A DNA stretch of 31,877 nt, taken from contig CAZWUZ010000010.1 of assembly GCA_964637655.1 (NCBI GenBank), forward strand, positions 1-31,877. Direction: 5' to 3'. Origin of the DNA: CAZWUZ01 sp964637655 [NCBI: uncultured bacterium] (GTDB lineage: Bacteria; DAOPZR01). Below are positions 7,317 to 14,103 of the stretch, in pieces (the stretch's first letter is position 1; the number at the start of each line of letters is the position of its first letter). The notes under the pieces are model-generated. The model was not told the origin of the DNA and made no database searches. It saw only the letters and a program-made list of their open reading frames with translations. The translations under genes and the position numbers were made by a program.

Positions 7317-8261
7317 ATGACCGGAAAGGTGGCACTCTGCGTGTTGCTGCTGTTCCTGCTGCCGGCAACACTGACTGCGGCGAACAAAACGGCGGGCAAC
7401 GCGCTGCAGGTGCCGACGGGATATGCGGCCGTTGGCGAGGCGTGTGATGCGGCCACCGGTCTGCCGCTGCGTATTCGCCATGCGACAACGGGGTACGAAC
7501 TCGTCTATGTACCGGCGGGCAGTTTCCTGATGGGTGCACCCGAAGATGACGACGATGCCGATCCGTGTGAACAGCCGCAGACGCGGGTGTATGTGCCGGG
7601 GTTCTGGATCGGGCGCACGGAAGTGACCAACGCGCAGTATCGCCAGCTCTTTGCCAAGCACCGTTCCGGTGACTATCGCGGCCATACGCTTGATGGTGAC
7701 GAGCAACCCGTGGTCAACGTGACGTGGCAGGAAGCGGAAGCATTCTGCCGGCGGAGCGGCATGCGCCTGCCCACCGAGGCGGAATGGGAGAAGGCGGCGC
7801 GGGGCACGGACGGACGCCGGTATGCCGCCGGGTCGGTGTACCGGCACGGGCGGCCGGTGGCCAATGTGCCGGACAGCGCTGCGGTCGCAGTATTCGGCGC
7901 GGACGGACCTTTCTGGCCGTTTGACGACGGGTTCGCGGTTTCAGCACCGGTCGGCTCATTTCCCGACGGGGCCAGTCCGTACGGGGCGCTCGACATGACC
8001 GGCAACGTCTCCGAATGGACGAGCAACGGCTGGGACGAGCGGATGTGGCAGTTCATCACGGCGGTCATGGACATCGATCCCGCGGCGGGGCAGCGGCATC
8101 GCATCTACCGCGACGGATCCTACCTGTGCGATCCGCACACGCTGCTGGTCACCGCACGCGGCAGCTATCCGCTCGATTATCGCGAATATGATATCGGGTT
8201 CCGCGCTGCGCTCTCGCCGGTGGCTGGCACTGCCGCACCGGCTGCCGGCGGCAAGGAATAA
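7317..8261 (+). CDS. Exported formylglycine-generating-enzyme-like (SUMF1-domain) protein
   Basis: A 314-aa protein with a signal peptide (MTGKVALCVLLLFLLPATLTAA) and a C-type-lectin-like FGE-sulfatase domain: YVPAGSFLMG near residue 65, FWIGRTEVTNAQYRQLF near 95, PVVNVTWQEAEAFCRR, MRLPTEAEWEKAARG, YGALDMTGNVSEWTSN, and RDGSYLC ending in YDIGFRAA. In true FGEs two cysteines five residues apart (CHRSYC) form the copper site. Here the first is present (SYLC), but the second position is Leu (CDPHTL), so sulfatase-activating activity is unlikely and a structural or binding role more likely. The ATG at 7317 is chosen over 7311 because AGGGGG at 7305-7310 is six bases away. It is convergent with the gene at 8269, only seven bases away. 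Confidence 0.9.
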   Translation: MTGKVALCVLLLFLLPATLTAANKTAGNALQVPTGYAAVGEACDAATGLPLRIRHATTGYELVYVPAGSFLMGAPEDDDDADPCEQPQTRVYVPGFWIGRTEVTNAQYRQLFAKHRSGDYRGHTLDGDEQPVVNVTWQEAEAFCRRSGMRLPTEAEWEKAARGTDGRRYAAGSVYRHGRPVANVPDSAAVAVFGADGPFWPFDDGFAVSAPVGSFPDGASPYGALDMTGNVSEWTSNGWDERMWQFITAVMDIDPAAGQRHRIYRDGSYLCDPHTLLVTARGSYPLDYREYDIGFRAALSPVAGTAAPAAGGKE

Positions 8262-8268
8262 GCTGGAA

Positions 8269-9471
8269 CTATTCCGCGAAGATGGTGGCGCTGTAGCGCG
8301 GGGCGTCGAACATGCGGCGGAGGAACGACGCGGTCAGCGACTGCTGCGTGAGCGCGGCGAAGAAGGTGCTGTGCGACAGGTAGTGGCGCTCGGCCAGCAT
8401 GATGCCGGCGACGATATCATCGTCGTTTACCGCGGTGCGTCCGGCCAGTGCGGCAGACGCGCGCGCGTACCAGCGGGCGAGGCCGAGCGCGAGCAGGAAC
8501 ACACGATACCCGTCGCGCAGCGGCAGCGGGAAGATAAACGCGTGGCGCTGCCGCGCGTGCTGCACAAAGCGCTCGAGTGGTTCGTGCGGCTGCATGAAGA
8601 GCGGGGCGTCGACTGCAGCCAGCGCGCGCAGGTCAACGGTCTGCCGCAGCGATTTTTTCAGTGCCAGTTTTCCGCGCTGCATGACCATCTGCAGACTGCC
8701 GCCGATGCTGGCCAGCACGTCGCGGCGCAGCGACTCCACCGGCCCGATAAAAGCGGCGAGCATCAAATTCTGCTGGCGTTTGCCTTCCGGCAGCAGCGCG
8801 CGGGCCGGCGCGAGAAAGGAATCCGGGGCGGTATCGCGCAGGAAGGCGGAAAGCGTGCCGGCCGCGGCGGCGGCAACCGCGGCATCGACGAGCAGGCCGC
8901 CGGCGACGAGACGGTCGCGCAGCGAAGCGTCCGCGCGGGAGAACAGCCCGCGCAGTTTTTCCGCCACCTCCGCGTAGTCATCCCATGCGACAGACACCCC
9001 CGGGGCGAGCGCGACCACATCCTTGAACGTGACGGAAAACTGCTGCGCCTGCGCGGCAAGGATTTCCAGTTCGGCGCGCTGCCCGGCCAGCAGTTCACCC
9101 TGCGAGCGGGCGATGGCGGGACAGGCGAAGGAAAGGTAGAGCACGGTTTCGCGCGGCGTGCGCACGAACGACAGCGGAAAGAGCTTGCAGACCAGTGATT
9201 TGGCGGCAAACCCGAGGTCGGCATGGATGCGGCAGCGCTGCTGCGCATCGAGAAAAACGCAGGATCCGTCGGGGTTCTGCGCGAAGCGCAGCTGATTGCC
9301 GGCGGTGACAAACAGTTCACGCCCCGCGAGGTCGGGGTAGCGCTGCGCCCACGGCTGCTGCTGCAGCGAATCGGCAACATCGGGCGAGACGGCGAGCGCC
9401 CAGTTGCGGCAGCAGGCCCCGCAGCCGAGGCAGGTGTAGCGCTGCCCGTCAGGAATGACGAGCGCGTTCAG
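8269..9471 (-). CDS. YkgJ-family cysteine-cluster protein (FliB-like), probable non-AUG start
   Basis: The frame reads through a cysteine cluster typical of the YkgJ/FliB family: CLGCGACC at residues 14-21, then DGSCVFL (Cys71), RCRIH (Cys80) and LVCKLFP (Cys95), which probably bind a zinc or iron-sulfur centre. About 300 further, mostly helical residues have no assigned function; the overall size resembles flagellin lysine-methylase FliB, but no flagellar gene is nearby. No ATG or GTG lies upstream of the cluster within the region I read. The best start is CTG at 9469-9471, which overlaps the ACT gene's stop as CTGA, the usual coupling arrangement; ATT at 9454-9456 is an alternative. A GTG start at 9165 would delete every cysteine of the cluster and is rejected. 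It is the last gene of the PaaK-ACT operon. Confidence 0.82.
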   Translation of the reverse strand: MNALVIPDGQRYTCLGCGACCRNWALAVSPDVADSLQQQPWAQRYPDLAGRELFVTAGNQLRFAQNPDGSCVFLDAQQRCRIHADLGFAAKSLVCKLFPLSFVRTPRETVLYLSFACPAIARSQGELLAGQRAELEILAAQAQQFSVTFKDVVALAPGVSVAWDDYAEVAEKLRGLFSRADASLRDRLVAGGLLVDAAVAAAAAGTLSAFLRDTAPDSFLAPARALLPEGKRQQNLMLAAFIGPVESLRRDVLASIGGSLQMVMQRGKLALKKSLRQTVDLRALAAVDAPLFMQPHEPLERFVQHARQRHAFIFPLPLRDGYRVFLLALGLARWYARASAALAGRTAVNDDDIVAGIMLAERHYLSHSTFFAALTQQSLTASFLRRMFDAPRYSATIFAE

Positions 9472-9899
9472 AGGGCGTACACCTGTTCGGCGGTCAGCGT
9501 GCTGATGCCCGCGGCATGCAGCGCCTTGATGCCGGCGGGAATATTCTCGGTGCGCATGACCACGACAGCGTTTTTGGCCGACTTCTCGACAAAGGCGTAG
9601 ATGTACTCGACGTTCATGTCGGCGTCGCGCAGCGCGCGCAGCACCTCGGCGAGGCCGCCCGGGCGGTCGTTGACCAGCACGGCGATGACCTCGCTCTCCT
9701 TGACGGTGAAGTCGGCCTTCTCCAGCACCTTGCGCGCCTGGTCGGGCTCCTGCACGATAAGGCGCAGAATGCCGAACTCGGCGGTGTCGGCAATCGACAG
9801 CGCGCGGATATTGATACCCGCGCCGCCCAGCGCCTCCATTGCCTCGAGCAGGCGGCCCTTCTTGTTCTCGAGGAACACGGAAATCTGTTTGACTTTCAT
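9468..9899 (-). CDS. Tandem ACT-domain protein paired with phenylacetate-CoA ligase (copy 1)
   Basis: A 143-aa protein made of two ACT domains: residues 1-70 start [32 protein letters not shown], and residues 71-143 start [35 protein letters not shown]. The G-R-L and P-G-G-L loops with the following helix are the amino-acid-binding elements of ACT modules. Stand-alone double-ACT proteins of this type are habitually encoded beside paaK in anaerobes and are thought to sense aromatic amino acids or their products; no enzyme activity is expected. The gene begins 10 nt after the paaK stop, behind a GGGGGAG site, and its TGA overlaps the predicted start of the YkgJ gene. Confidence 0.92.
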   Translation of the reverse strand: MKVKQISVFLENKKGRLLEAMEALGGAGINIRALSIADTAEFGILRLIVQEPDQARKVLEKADFTVKESEVIAVLVNDRPGGLAEVLRALRDADMNVEYIYAFVEKSAKNAVVVMRTENIPAGIKALHAAGISTLTAEQVYAL

Positions 9900-9909
9900 G
9901 GTTCTCCCC

Positions 9910-11235
9910 CTACAGCGTGCGCTGGTCGACGACGCGCACCGCTTTGCCTTCGCTGCGCGGCAGCGATTTCGGCTCGACCAGCGTGAGTTTGACGTTCAGG
10001 CCGATGGCCTGGGCAATATGTTTCTCGATGCGGTGCTTGAACTCCTCGACGTGGCGGACTTCGTCGGAGAAAAAGCCCTTGCCCGCCTCGACCTGCACCT
10101 CGACCTCGTCGAGCCCGCCCTCCGGGCGGGTGACGATGATCTGGTAGAAGGGTTCGAGCCCCTTGATCTCGAGCAGCGCGCGCTCGATCTGCGACGGGAA
10201 GACAATGGCGCCGCGGATCTTGAGCATGTCGTCGGAGCGCCCGGTGATGCGCGCCATGCGCACCAGCGTGCGCCCGCAGGCGCACTTACCGCGCACCAGC
10301 GCGGTGAGGTCGCGGGTGCGGAAACGCAGCATGGGGAGGCCTTCGCGGGTCAGGGTGGTGAGCACCAGTTCCCCCTGTTCGCCGTCGGGGAGCACCTCGA
10401 GCGTGTCGGGTGAGATGATTTCGGGGTAGAAGACATCCTCGAAGATGTGCAGGCCGCACTGGGCCGGGCACTCCTGTGCCACGCCGGGCCCGATGATCTC
10501 GGTCAGCCCGTAGATGTTGAGCGCCTGCAGCGGGTAGCGCTTCTCGATCTCGGCGCGCATGTGCTCGGTCCACATCTCGGCGCCGAACAGCCCCGCCCGG
10601 AGTTTCGTCTTCTTCAGGTTGATGCCCGCGTCAGCGGCAAGTTCGGCGAGGTAGATGGCGTAGGACGGCGTGGCGGTAAGAATGGTGCTGCCGAAGTCCT
10701 GCATTACCGTCAGCTGGCGCTGGCTGTTGCCGGCGGAGATGGGGACGACGGTGGCGCCGATCAGCTGCGCCCCGTAGTGCACCCCGAGCCCGCCGGTGAA
10801 CAGCCCGTAACCGTAGCAGTTCTGCACGATGTCCTCGGGGGTGGTGCCGGCCATGGTCAGGGTGCGCGCCATCACCTCGCTCCACAGGGCGATATCCTTG
10901 CGCGTGTAGCCGGTGACGACCGGCTTGCCGGTGGTCCCCGACGAGGTGTGGATCTCGACGATGTCGCGGCGCGGCGCGGCGAACATGCCGAACGGGTAGC
11001 CCGCGCGCAGGTCGGTCTTGCCGATGAAGGGAAGGCGGCGGATATCGTCGAGTGTGCGGAGCTGCTCCGGCTTCACCCGGTGTTTGCGGAAGAGCTGCCG
11101 GTAGATGGGCACGTTATCATACGCATGCTGCACGATGTGCCTGAGCCGGCGCAGCTGCAGCGCCCGGCGTTCCTTGTCGGTCGCGCATTCCGCGGCGCGG
11201 TTCCAGATGAGATAGTTCGGCTTTTTCGTGGCCAT
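9910..11235 (-). CDS. paaK: Phenylacetate-CoA ligase family protein (copy 1)
   Basis: A 441-aa adenylate-forming enzyme of the PaaK family, which activates phenylacetate (or a related arylacetate such as indoleacetate) with ATP and CoA via an acyl-AMP. Motifs: P-loop-like TSSGTTGKP at residues 97-105, [13 protein letters not shown], the A5-type [27 protein letters not shown] with the family's Cys pair, and the hinge [20 protein letters not shown] leading to the C-terminal AMP-binding domain. Length is normal. The N-terminal W-N-R-A-A-E segment is shared with copy 2. It lies between two ACT genes with 10-nt gaps on both sides. No iorAB (indolepyruvate:ferredoxin oxidoreductase), its frequent partner, lies in this window, so the exact substrate remains open. 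Confidence 0.93.
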   Translation of the reverse strand: MATKKPNYLIWNRAAECATDKERRALQLRRLRHIVQHAYDNVPIYRQLFRKHRVKPEQLRTLDDIRRLPFIGKTDLRAGYPFGMFAAPRRDIVEIHTSSGTTGKPVVTGYTRKDIALWSEVMARTLTMAGTTPEDIVQNCYGYGLFTGGLGVHYGAQLIGATVVPISAGNSQRQLTVMQDFGSTILTATPSYAIYLAELAADAGINLKKTKLRAGLFGAEMWTEHMRAEIEKRYPLQALNIYGLTEIIGPGVAQECPAQCGLHIFEDVFYPEIISPDTLEVLPDGEQGELVLTTLTREGLPMLRFRTRDLTALVRGKCACGRTLVRMARITGRSDDMLKIRGAIVFPSQIERALLEIKGLEPFYQIIVTRPEGGLDEVEVQVEAGKGFFSDEVRHVEEFKHRIEKHIAQAIGLNVKLTLVEPKSLPRSEGKAVRVVDQRTL

Positions 11236-11245
11236 GATCAGTTCC

Positions 11246-11665
11246 TCACTGTCCGTTGTAGAAGGTCAACCCGGCCGCCGTCAGTTTCGCGCGGGCGGCA
11301 GCGCTGTCTTCGGTCTCGACGACGAAGTAGGCGACCACCCGGGTTTCCGGGATGAGCACATAGGCATTGTCGATATTGACTTCATGTTCGCGCAGGGTTT
11401 TCGCCACGTCGCGCAGGCCGCCCGGGCGGTCGGTGATGGCGATGGCGAGCACCTCGTTGACGGCGACGGTGAACCCCGCGGCCGTGCAGGCGGCCTGCGC
11501 GCGGGCGGTGTCATCGACGATGAACTTGATGACACCGAAGGCGCCGCTGCTGCTGATGTTGAGCGCGAGGATGTTGCAGCCGGCCTCCGCGAGCACCCCG
11601 CAGATGCTCTCCAGCTTGCCGGGCTGGTTCTTGGCGAAGACCGAAATCTGGCGCAGGACGCTCAT
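11246..11665 (-). CDS. Tandem ACT-domain protein paired with phenylacetate-CoA ligase (copy 2)
   Basis: A 139-aa paralogue of the ACT protein at 9468-9899. The first ACT domain begins [34 protein letters not shown]; the second begins [36 protein letters not shown]. The two copies share domain order, length and the [16 protein letters not shown] loop but differ at many positions, so the duplication is old and they may sense different ligands. A GGAG ribosome site lies in the 10-nt gap after paaK copy 2, and the next paaK starts 10 nt after its stop. A regulatory role as an amino-acid sensor for the neighbouring ligase is inferred from context. Confidence 0.92.
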   Translation of the reverse strand: MSVLRQISVFAKNQPGKLESICGVLAEAGCNILALNISSSGAFGVIKFIVDDTARAQAACTAAGFTVAVNEVLAIAITDRPGGLRDVAKTLREHEVNIDNAYVLIPETRVVAYFVVETEDSAAARAKLTAAGLTFYNGQ

Positions 11666-11675
11666 GGCTTTCTCC

Positions 11676-12968
11676 TCACAGGGTGCGGTTGTCGAACACG
11701 CGCCGCGTCTTGCCTTCGCTGACGGGGAGCGTGCCGGGCTCGAGCAGTTCGACCTTCGGCTTGACGGTGATTTCGGCGCGCACGCGGTCGCCGATGGTCT
11801 TCTCCAGCGCCACGAGATGCTCGAGGTTGCCGTCGAAGGACTGCTGCGCGATCTCGACCTTGAGGGTCAGCTGGTCGAGCGCGTCGAGATGGATCTGGTA
11901 GTTCTGCCCGAGTCCCGGGATGCGCATGAGCACGCGCTCGACCTGCTGCGGGTAGAAGTTGACGCCGCGCAGGATGAGCATGTCGTCGGCGCGCCCGAGA
12001 ATGCGCGCGATGCGCCGGTGCGTGCGCCCGCAGCGGCACTTCTCACGGTACAGGCAGGTGATGTCGCGCGTGCGGTAGCGCAGGATGGGCATCGCCTCGC
12101 GGTGCAGCGTGGTGAGCACCAGCTCCCCCTTCTCGCCGTCGGGGAGCACCTCCCCGGTGGCCGGGTCGATGATCTCCGGCCAGAAACTGTCCTCCCAGAC
12201 GTGCAGCCCGTCGCGGCGCGGGCATTCACCCGCGACCCCCGGCCCGTTCATCTCGGTCAGGCCGTAACAGTTGCACACCTGCACCCCGAGCAGGCGCTCT
12301 ATTTTGCTGCGGGTCTCTTCGGTGTAGGGCTCGGCGCCGACGAAAACGCGGCGGATCTGCAGCGTGCTGCGGTCGATCCGTTCGCGGGCAAGAAAGTCGG
12401 CGAGGTAGAGGGCATAACTCGGGGTCAGGTGCAGCACGGTGGAGCCGAAATCCTGCATCAGCATGACCTGGCGCGCGGTGTTGCCCGGCCCGGCGGGAAT
12501 GATCATGGCGCCGATTTTTTCGGCCCCGTAGTGCAGCATGAGCGCCCCGGTGAAGAGCCCGTAGGTCATCATGTTCTGGATGACGTCGCCGGCGGTGACG
12601 CCGCCCATGACCAGTGAGCGTGCCATGTTCTCCGCGGCGGCGGCAAGATCGCGGCGGGTGAAGAAGATCGCCTTGGGTTTGCCGGTGGTGCCCGACGAGG
12701 TGTGCAGGCGCATGACGCGCGCGTAGGGGACGGTGAGCAGGCCGAACGGGTAGTGGGTCTGCAGGTCCTCGCGGGTGGTGAAGGGGAGACGCGCGATGTC
12801 GCGGTGGTGCTGCAGGTGGCGCTCGCTGAGGCCGCGGGCCTGCAACTGTTCCGCGTAGAGCGGGAGGCGCCGCGCCAGGCGTACCGTACGCCGCAGGCGT
12901 TGCAGCTGCAGTGCCTGCAGTTGCGTGCGCCCCATCGTCTCCGCTGGCTTGTTCCAGAATGTTGCCAT
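11676..12968 (-). CDS. paaK: Phenylacetate-CoA ligase family protein (copy 2)
   Basis: A 430-aa member of the same family as the gene at 9910-11235. Motifs: [14 protein letters not shown] at residues 90-103, MTYGLFTGALMLHYG, CYGLTEMNGPGVAGECP, TRDITCLYREKCRCGRT, and GRADDMLILRGVNFYPQQVE, which is closer to the usual PaaK hinge (RGVNVFP) than copy 1. The first residues (WNKPAETMGRTQLQALQLQRL) are typical PaaK. It is the first gene of the five-gene minus-strand operon, with a GGGGAG ribosome site just upstream and a plausible promoter at 12995-13023. The two ligases may act on different arylacetates from aromatic amino-acid fermentation; this is inference. Confidence 0.93.
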   Translation of the reverse strand: MATFWNKPAETMGRTQLQALQLQRLRRTVRLARRLPLYAEQLQARGLSERHLQHHRDIARLPFTTREDLQTHYPFGLLTVPYARVMRLHTSSGTTGKPKAIFFTRRDLAAAAENMARSLVMGGVTAGDVIQNMMTYGLFTGALMLHYGAEKIGAMIIPAGPGNTARQVMLMQDFGSTVLHLTPSYALYLADFLARERIDRSTLQIRRVFVGAEPYTEETRSKIERLLGVQVCNCYGLTEMNGPGVAGECPRRDGLHVWEDSFWPEIIDPATGEVLPDGEKGELVLTTLHREAMPILRYRTRDITCLYREKCRCGRTHRRIARILGRADDMLILRGVNFYPQQVERVLMRIPGLGQNYQIHLDALDQLTLKVEIAQQSFDGNLEHLVALEKTIGDRVRAEITVKPKVELLEPGTLPVSEGKTRRVFDNRTL

Positions 12969-12994
12969 ACCGACTCCCCACCGTGATAAAGCGG

Positions 12995-13023
12995 ATGGTA
13001 GATGATTTTGCGGGTGGTGGCAA
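12995..13023 (-). promoter_or_regulatory. Candidate promoter of the paaK-ACT operon
   Basis: On the minus strand TTGCCA (complement of 13018-13023, 5/6) and TACCAT (complement of 12995-13000, 4/6) are 17 bp apart, about 30 bases upstream of the first paaK start. The -10 is weak, so the call is tentative. Confidence 0.45.
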
Positions 13024-13032
13024 CTGCCGGCC

Positions 13033-13062
13033 TTGCACCGTCACCGCGCGGCAGGATAGAAT
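13033..13062 (+). promoter_or_regulatory. Candidate promoter of the radical SAM gene (leaderless)
   Basis: TAGAAT at 13057-13062 is a 5/6 -10 box, and the ATG begins seven bases later, at the expected transcription start. The -35 (TTGCAC at 13033-13038, 18-bp spacer) is poor. No convincing ribosome site precedes the ATG, which fits a leaderless message. Confidence 0.35.
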
Positions 13063-13068
13063 AGGCGC

Positions 13069-13995
13069 ATGGCCTATCGCTACCTGTTTGGACCTGTCAA
13101 TTCGCGCCGTCTCGGGCGCTCGCTGGGGGTCGACCTCGTGCCGCCCAAGGTCTGTTCGCTCGACTGCGCCTATTGTGAAAGCGGGCGGACGACCATGCTG
13201 ACGGCAGTACGCGGGGAGTACGTGCCGACGGCGGCAGTGCTGGCGGAACTCGACGACTGTCTCGGCCGGCAGCCGGCACTCGACTACGTCACCTTTTCAG
13301 GTGCGGGTGAACCGACGCTGCATCGCGACCTGGGAACGATCATCGCGCACCTCAAGCGCTACCACCCGCAGTATCGTCTCGCGCTGCTCACCAACGGCAC
13401 GCTGCTGGGGGACGCGGCGCTGCGGCAGGAAATCCTCACCTGCGACCTGATCATCCCGTCGCTGGATGCGGCGACCGACGCGGTGATGGCGCGTCTCAAC
13501 CGTCCCGTGGCGGGACTGACCGCCGCGGCACATATCGATGGTCTGGTTGCGTTGCGGACGGAGTATCGCGGGCAGTTCTGGCTGGAAATCTTCATTCTGC
13601 CCGGGGTGAACGACACGGCAGCGGAACTGGCGGCGCTGGCAGCGGCGGCGGCGCGTATCCGTCCCGACCGTATTCAGCTGAATGCGCTTGACCGCCCGGC
13701 GCCCGACGCCTGGGTGCAGGCGGCAGAGGCCGGACTGCTGGCGCGCCTGGCGCCGAGGTTTGCCGGTACCGTCGACATCATCGCGCGTCCCGCCGCGCCG
13801 CCGGCCGGGCAAACCGGGGTGAGCGCGGCTGAGATGCTGGAAGTGCTGCGCCGCCGTCCGTGCACCGCTGACGACCTGGTGCGCGGCCTGCATGCAGACC
13901 GCGCACAGGTTATGGGCATCATCCATAACCTGCTGACTGACGGAGTGATAACCGGAGAACAGCAGGCGCGCGGCACGTTCTACCGCCTTTCCTGA
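13069..13995 (+). CDS. Radical SAM protein, COG0731-like (wyosine-synthase-related)
   Basis: A 308-aa radical SAM enzyme. The N-terminal FGPVNSRRLGRSLGVDLVP block, directly followed by CSLDCAYCE (a CX3CX2C cluster binding the 4Fe-4S that cleaves S-adenosylmethionine), is characteristic of the bacterial branch related to TYW1/wyosine synthase (COG0731). Further core motifs are VTFSGAGEPTLH (the GGEP-like SAM-binding strand), LLTNGTLL and FILPGVND. The final 70 residues look like a winged helix (RPCTADDLVRGLHADRAQVMGIIHNLLTDGVI). Bacterial members are uncharacterised and may modify RNA or protein, so I give no gene name. It stands alone between two divergent or independent promoters. Confidence 0.88.
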   Translation: MAYRYLFGPVNSRRLGRSLGVDLVPPKVCSLDCAYCESGRTTMLTAVRGEYVPTAAVLAELDDCLGRQPALDYVTFSGAGEPTLHRDLGTIIAHLKRYHPQYRLALLTNGTLLGDAALRQEILTCDLIIPSLDAATDAVMARLNRPVAGLTAAAHIDGLVALRTEYRGQFWLEIFILPGVNDTAAELAALAAAAARIRPDRIQLNALDRPAPDAWVQAAEAGLLARLAPRFAGTVDIIARPAAPPAGQTGVSAAEMLEVLRRRPCTADDLVRGLHADRAQVMGIIHNLLTDGVITGEQQARGTFYRLS

Positions 13996-14006
13996 CACCC
14001 ATATAG

Positions 14007-14035
14007 TTGACGCGTCACCGGCCTCAGCGTATAAT
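14007..14035 (+). promoter_or_regulatory. Strong sigma-70-type promoter upstream of thrS
   Basis: TTGACG at 14007-14012 (5/6) and a perfect TATAAT at 14030-14035 with a 17-bp spacer. The start of transcription should be near 14042, leaving a leader of about 62 nt before the thrS ATG. It is the only strong promoter I can see before the hairpin at 26266. Confidence 0.82.
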
Positions 14036-14061
14036 AAACCATTATAATTGGTAGCGGTGTA

Positions 14062-14088
14062 TGCCTGCGGGGGTGGTGTGTGCAGGCG
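14062..14088 (+). promoter_or_regulatory. Hairpin in the thrS leader
   Basis: GCCTGC at 14063-14068 pairs perfectly with GCAGGC at 14082-14087, with flanking G-U pairs possible. The 3' arm lies directly before the purine-rich ribosome site (GGAAAGG, 14088-14094). Position and a loop rich in GGU/GU triplets recall the translational operator bound by E. coli threonyl-tRNA synthetase. Homology to that operator is not claimed. Confidence 0.4.
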
Positions 14089-14103
14089 GAAAGGCGTTGT
14101 TTC

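Noticed and set aside
8262-8268. Terminator between the convergent FGE-like and YkgJ genes
   Set aside because: Only seven bases separate the stops and nearby GC-rich self-complementary stretches lie in coding sequence without a T-run.
11367-12617. A 416-codon plus-strand frame opposite the ACT and paaK copy 2 genes
   Set aside because: Shadow of conserved minus-strand genes; composition follows the third-codon GC bias of the real genes.
14042-14103. T-box riboswitch before thrS
   Set aside because: The leader is about 62 nt, far shorter than a T-box; no T-box sequence or terminator/antiterminator pair.
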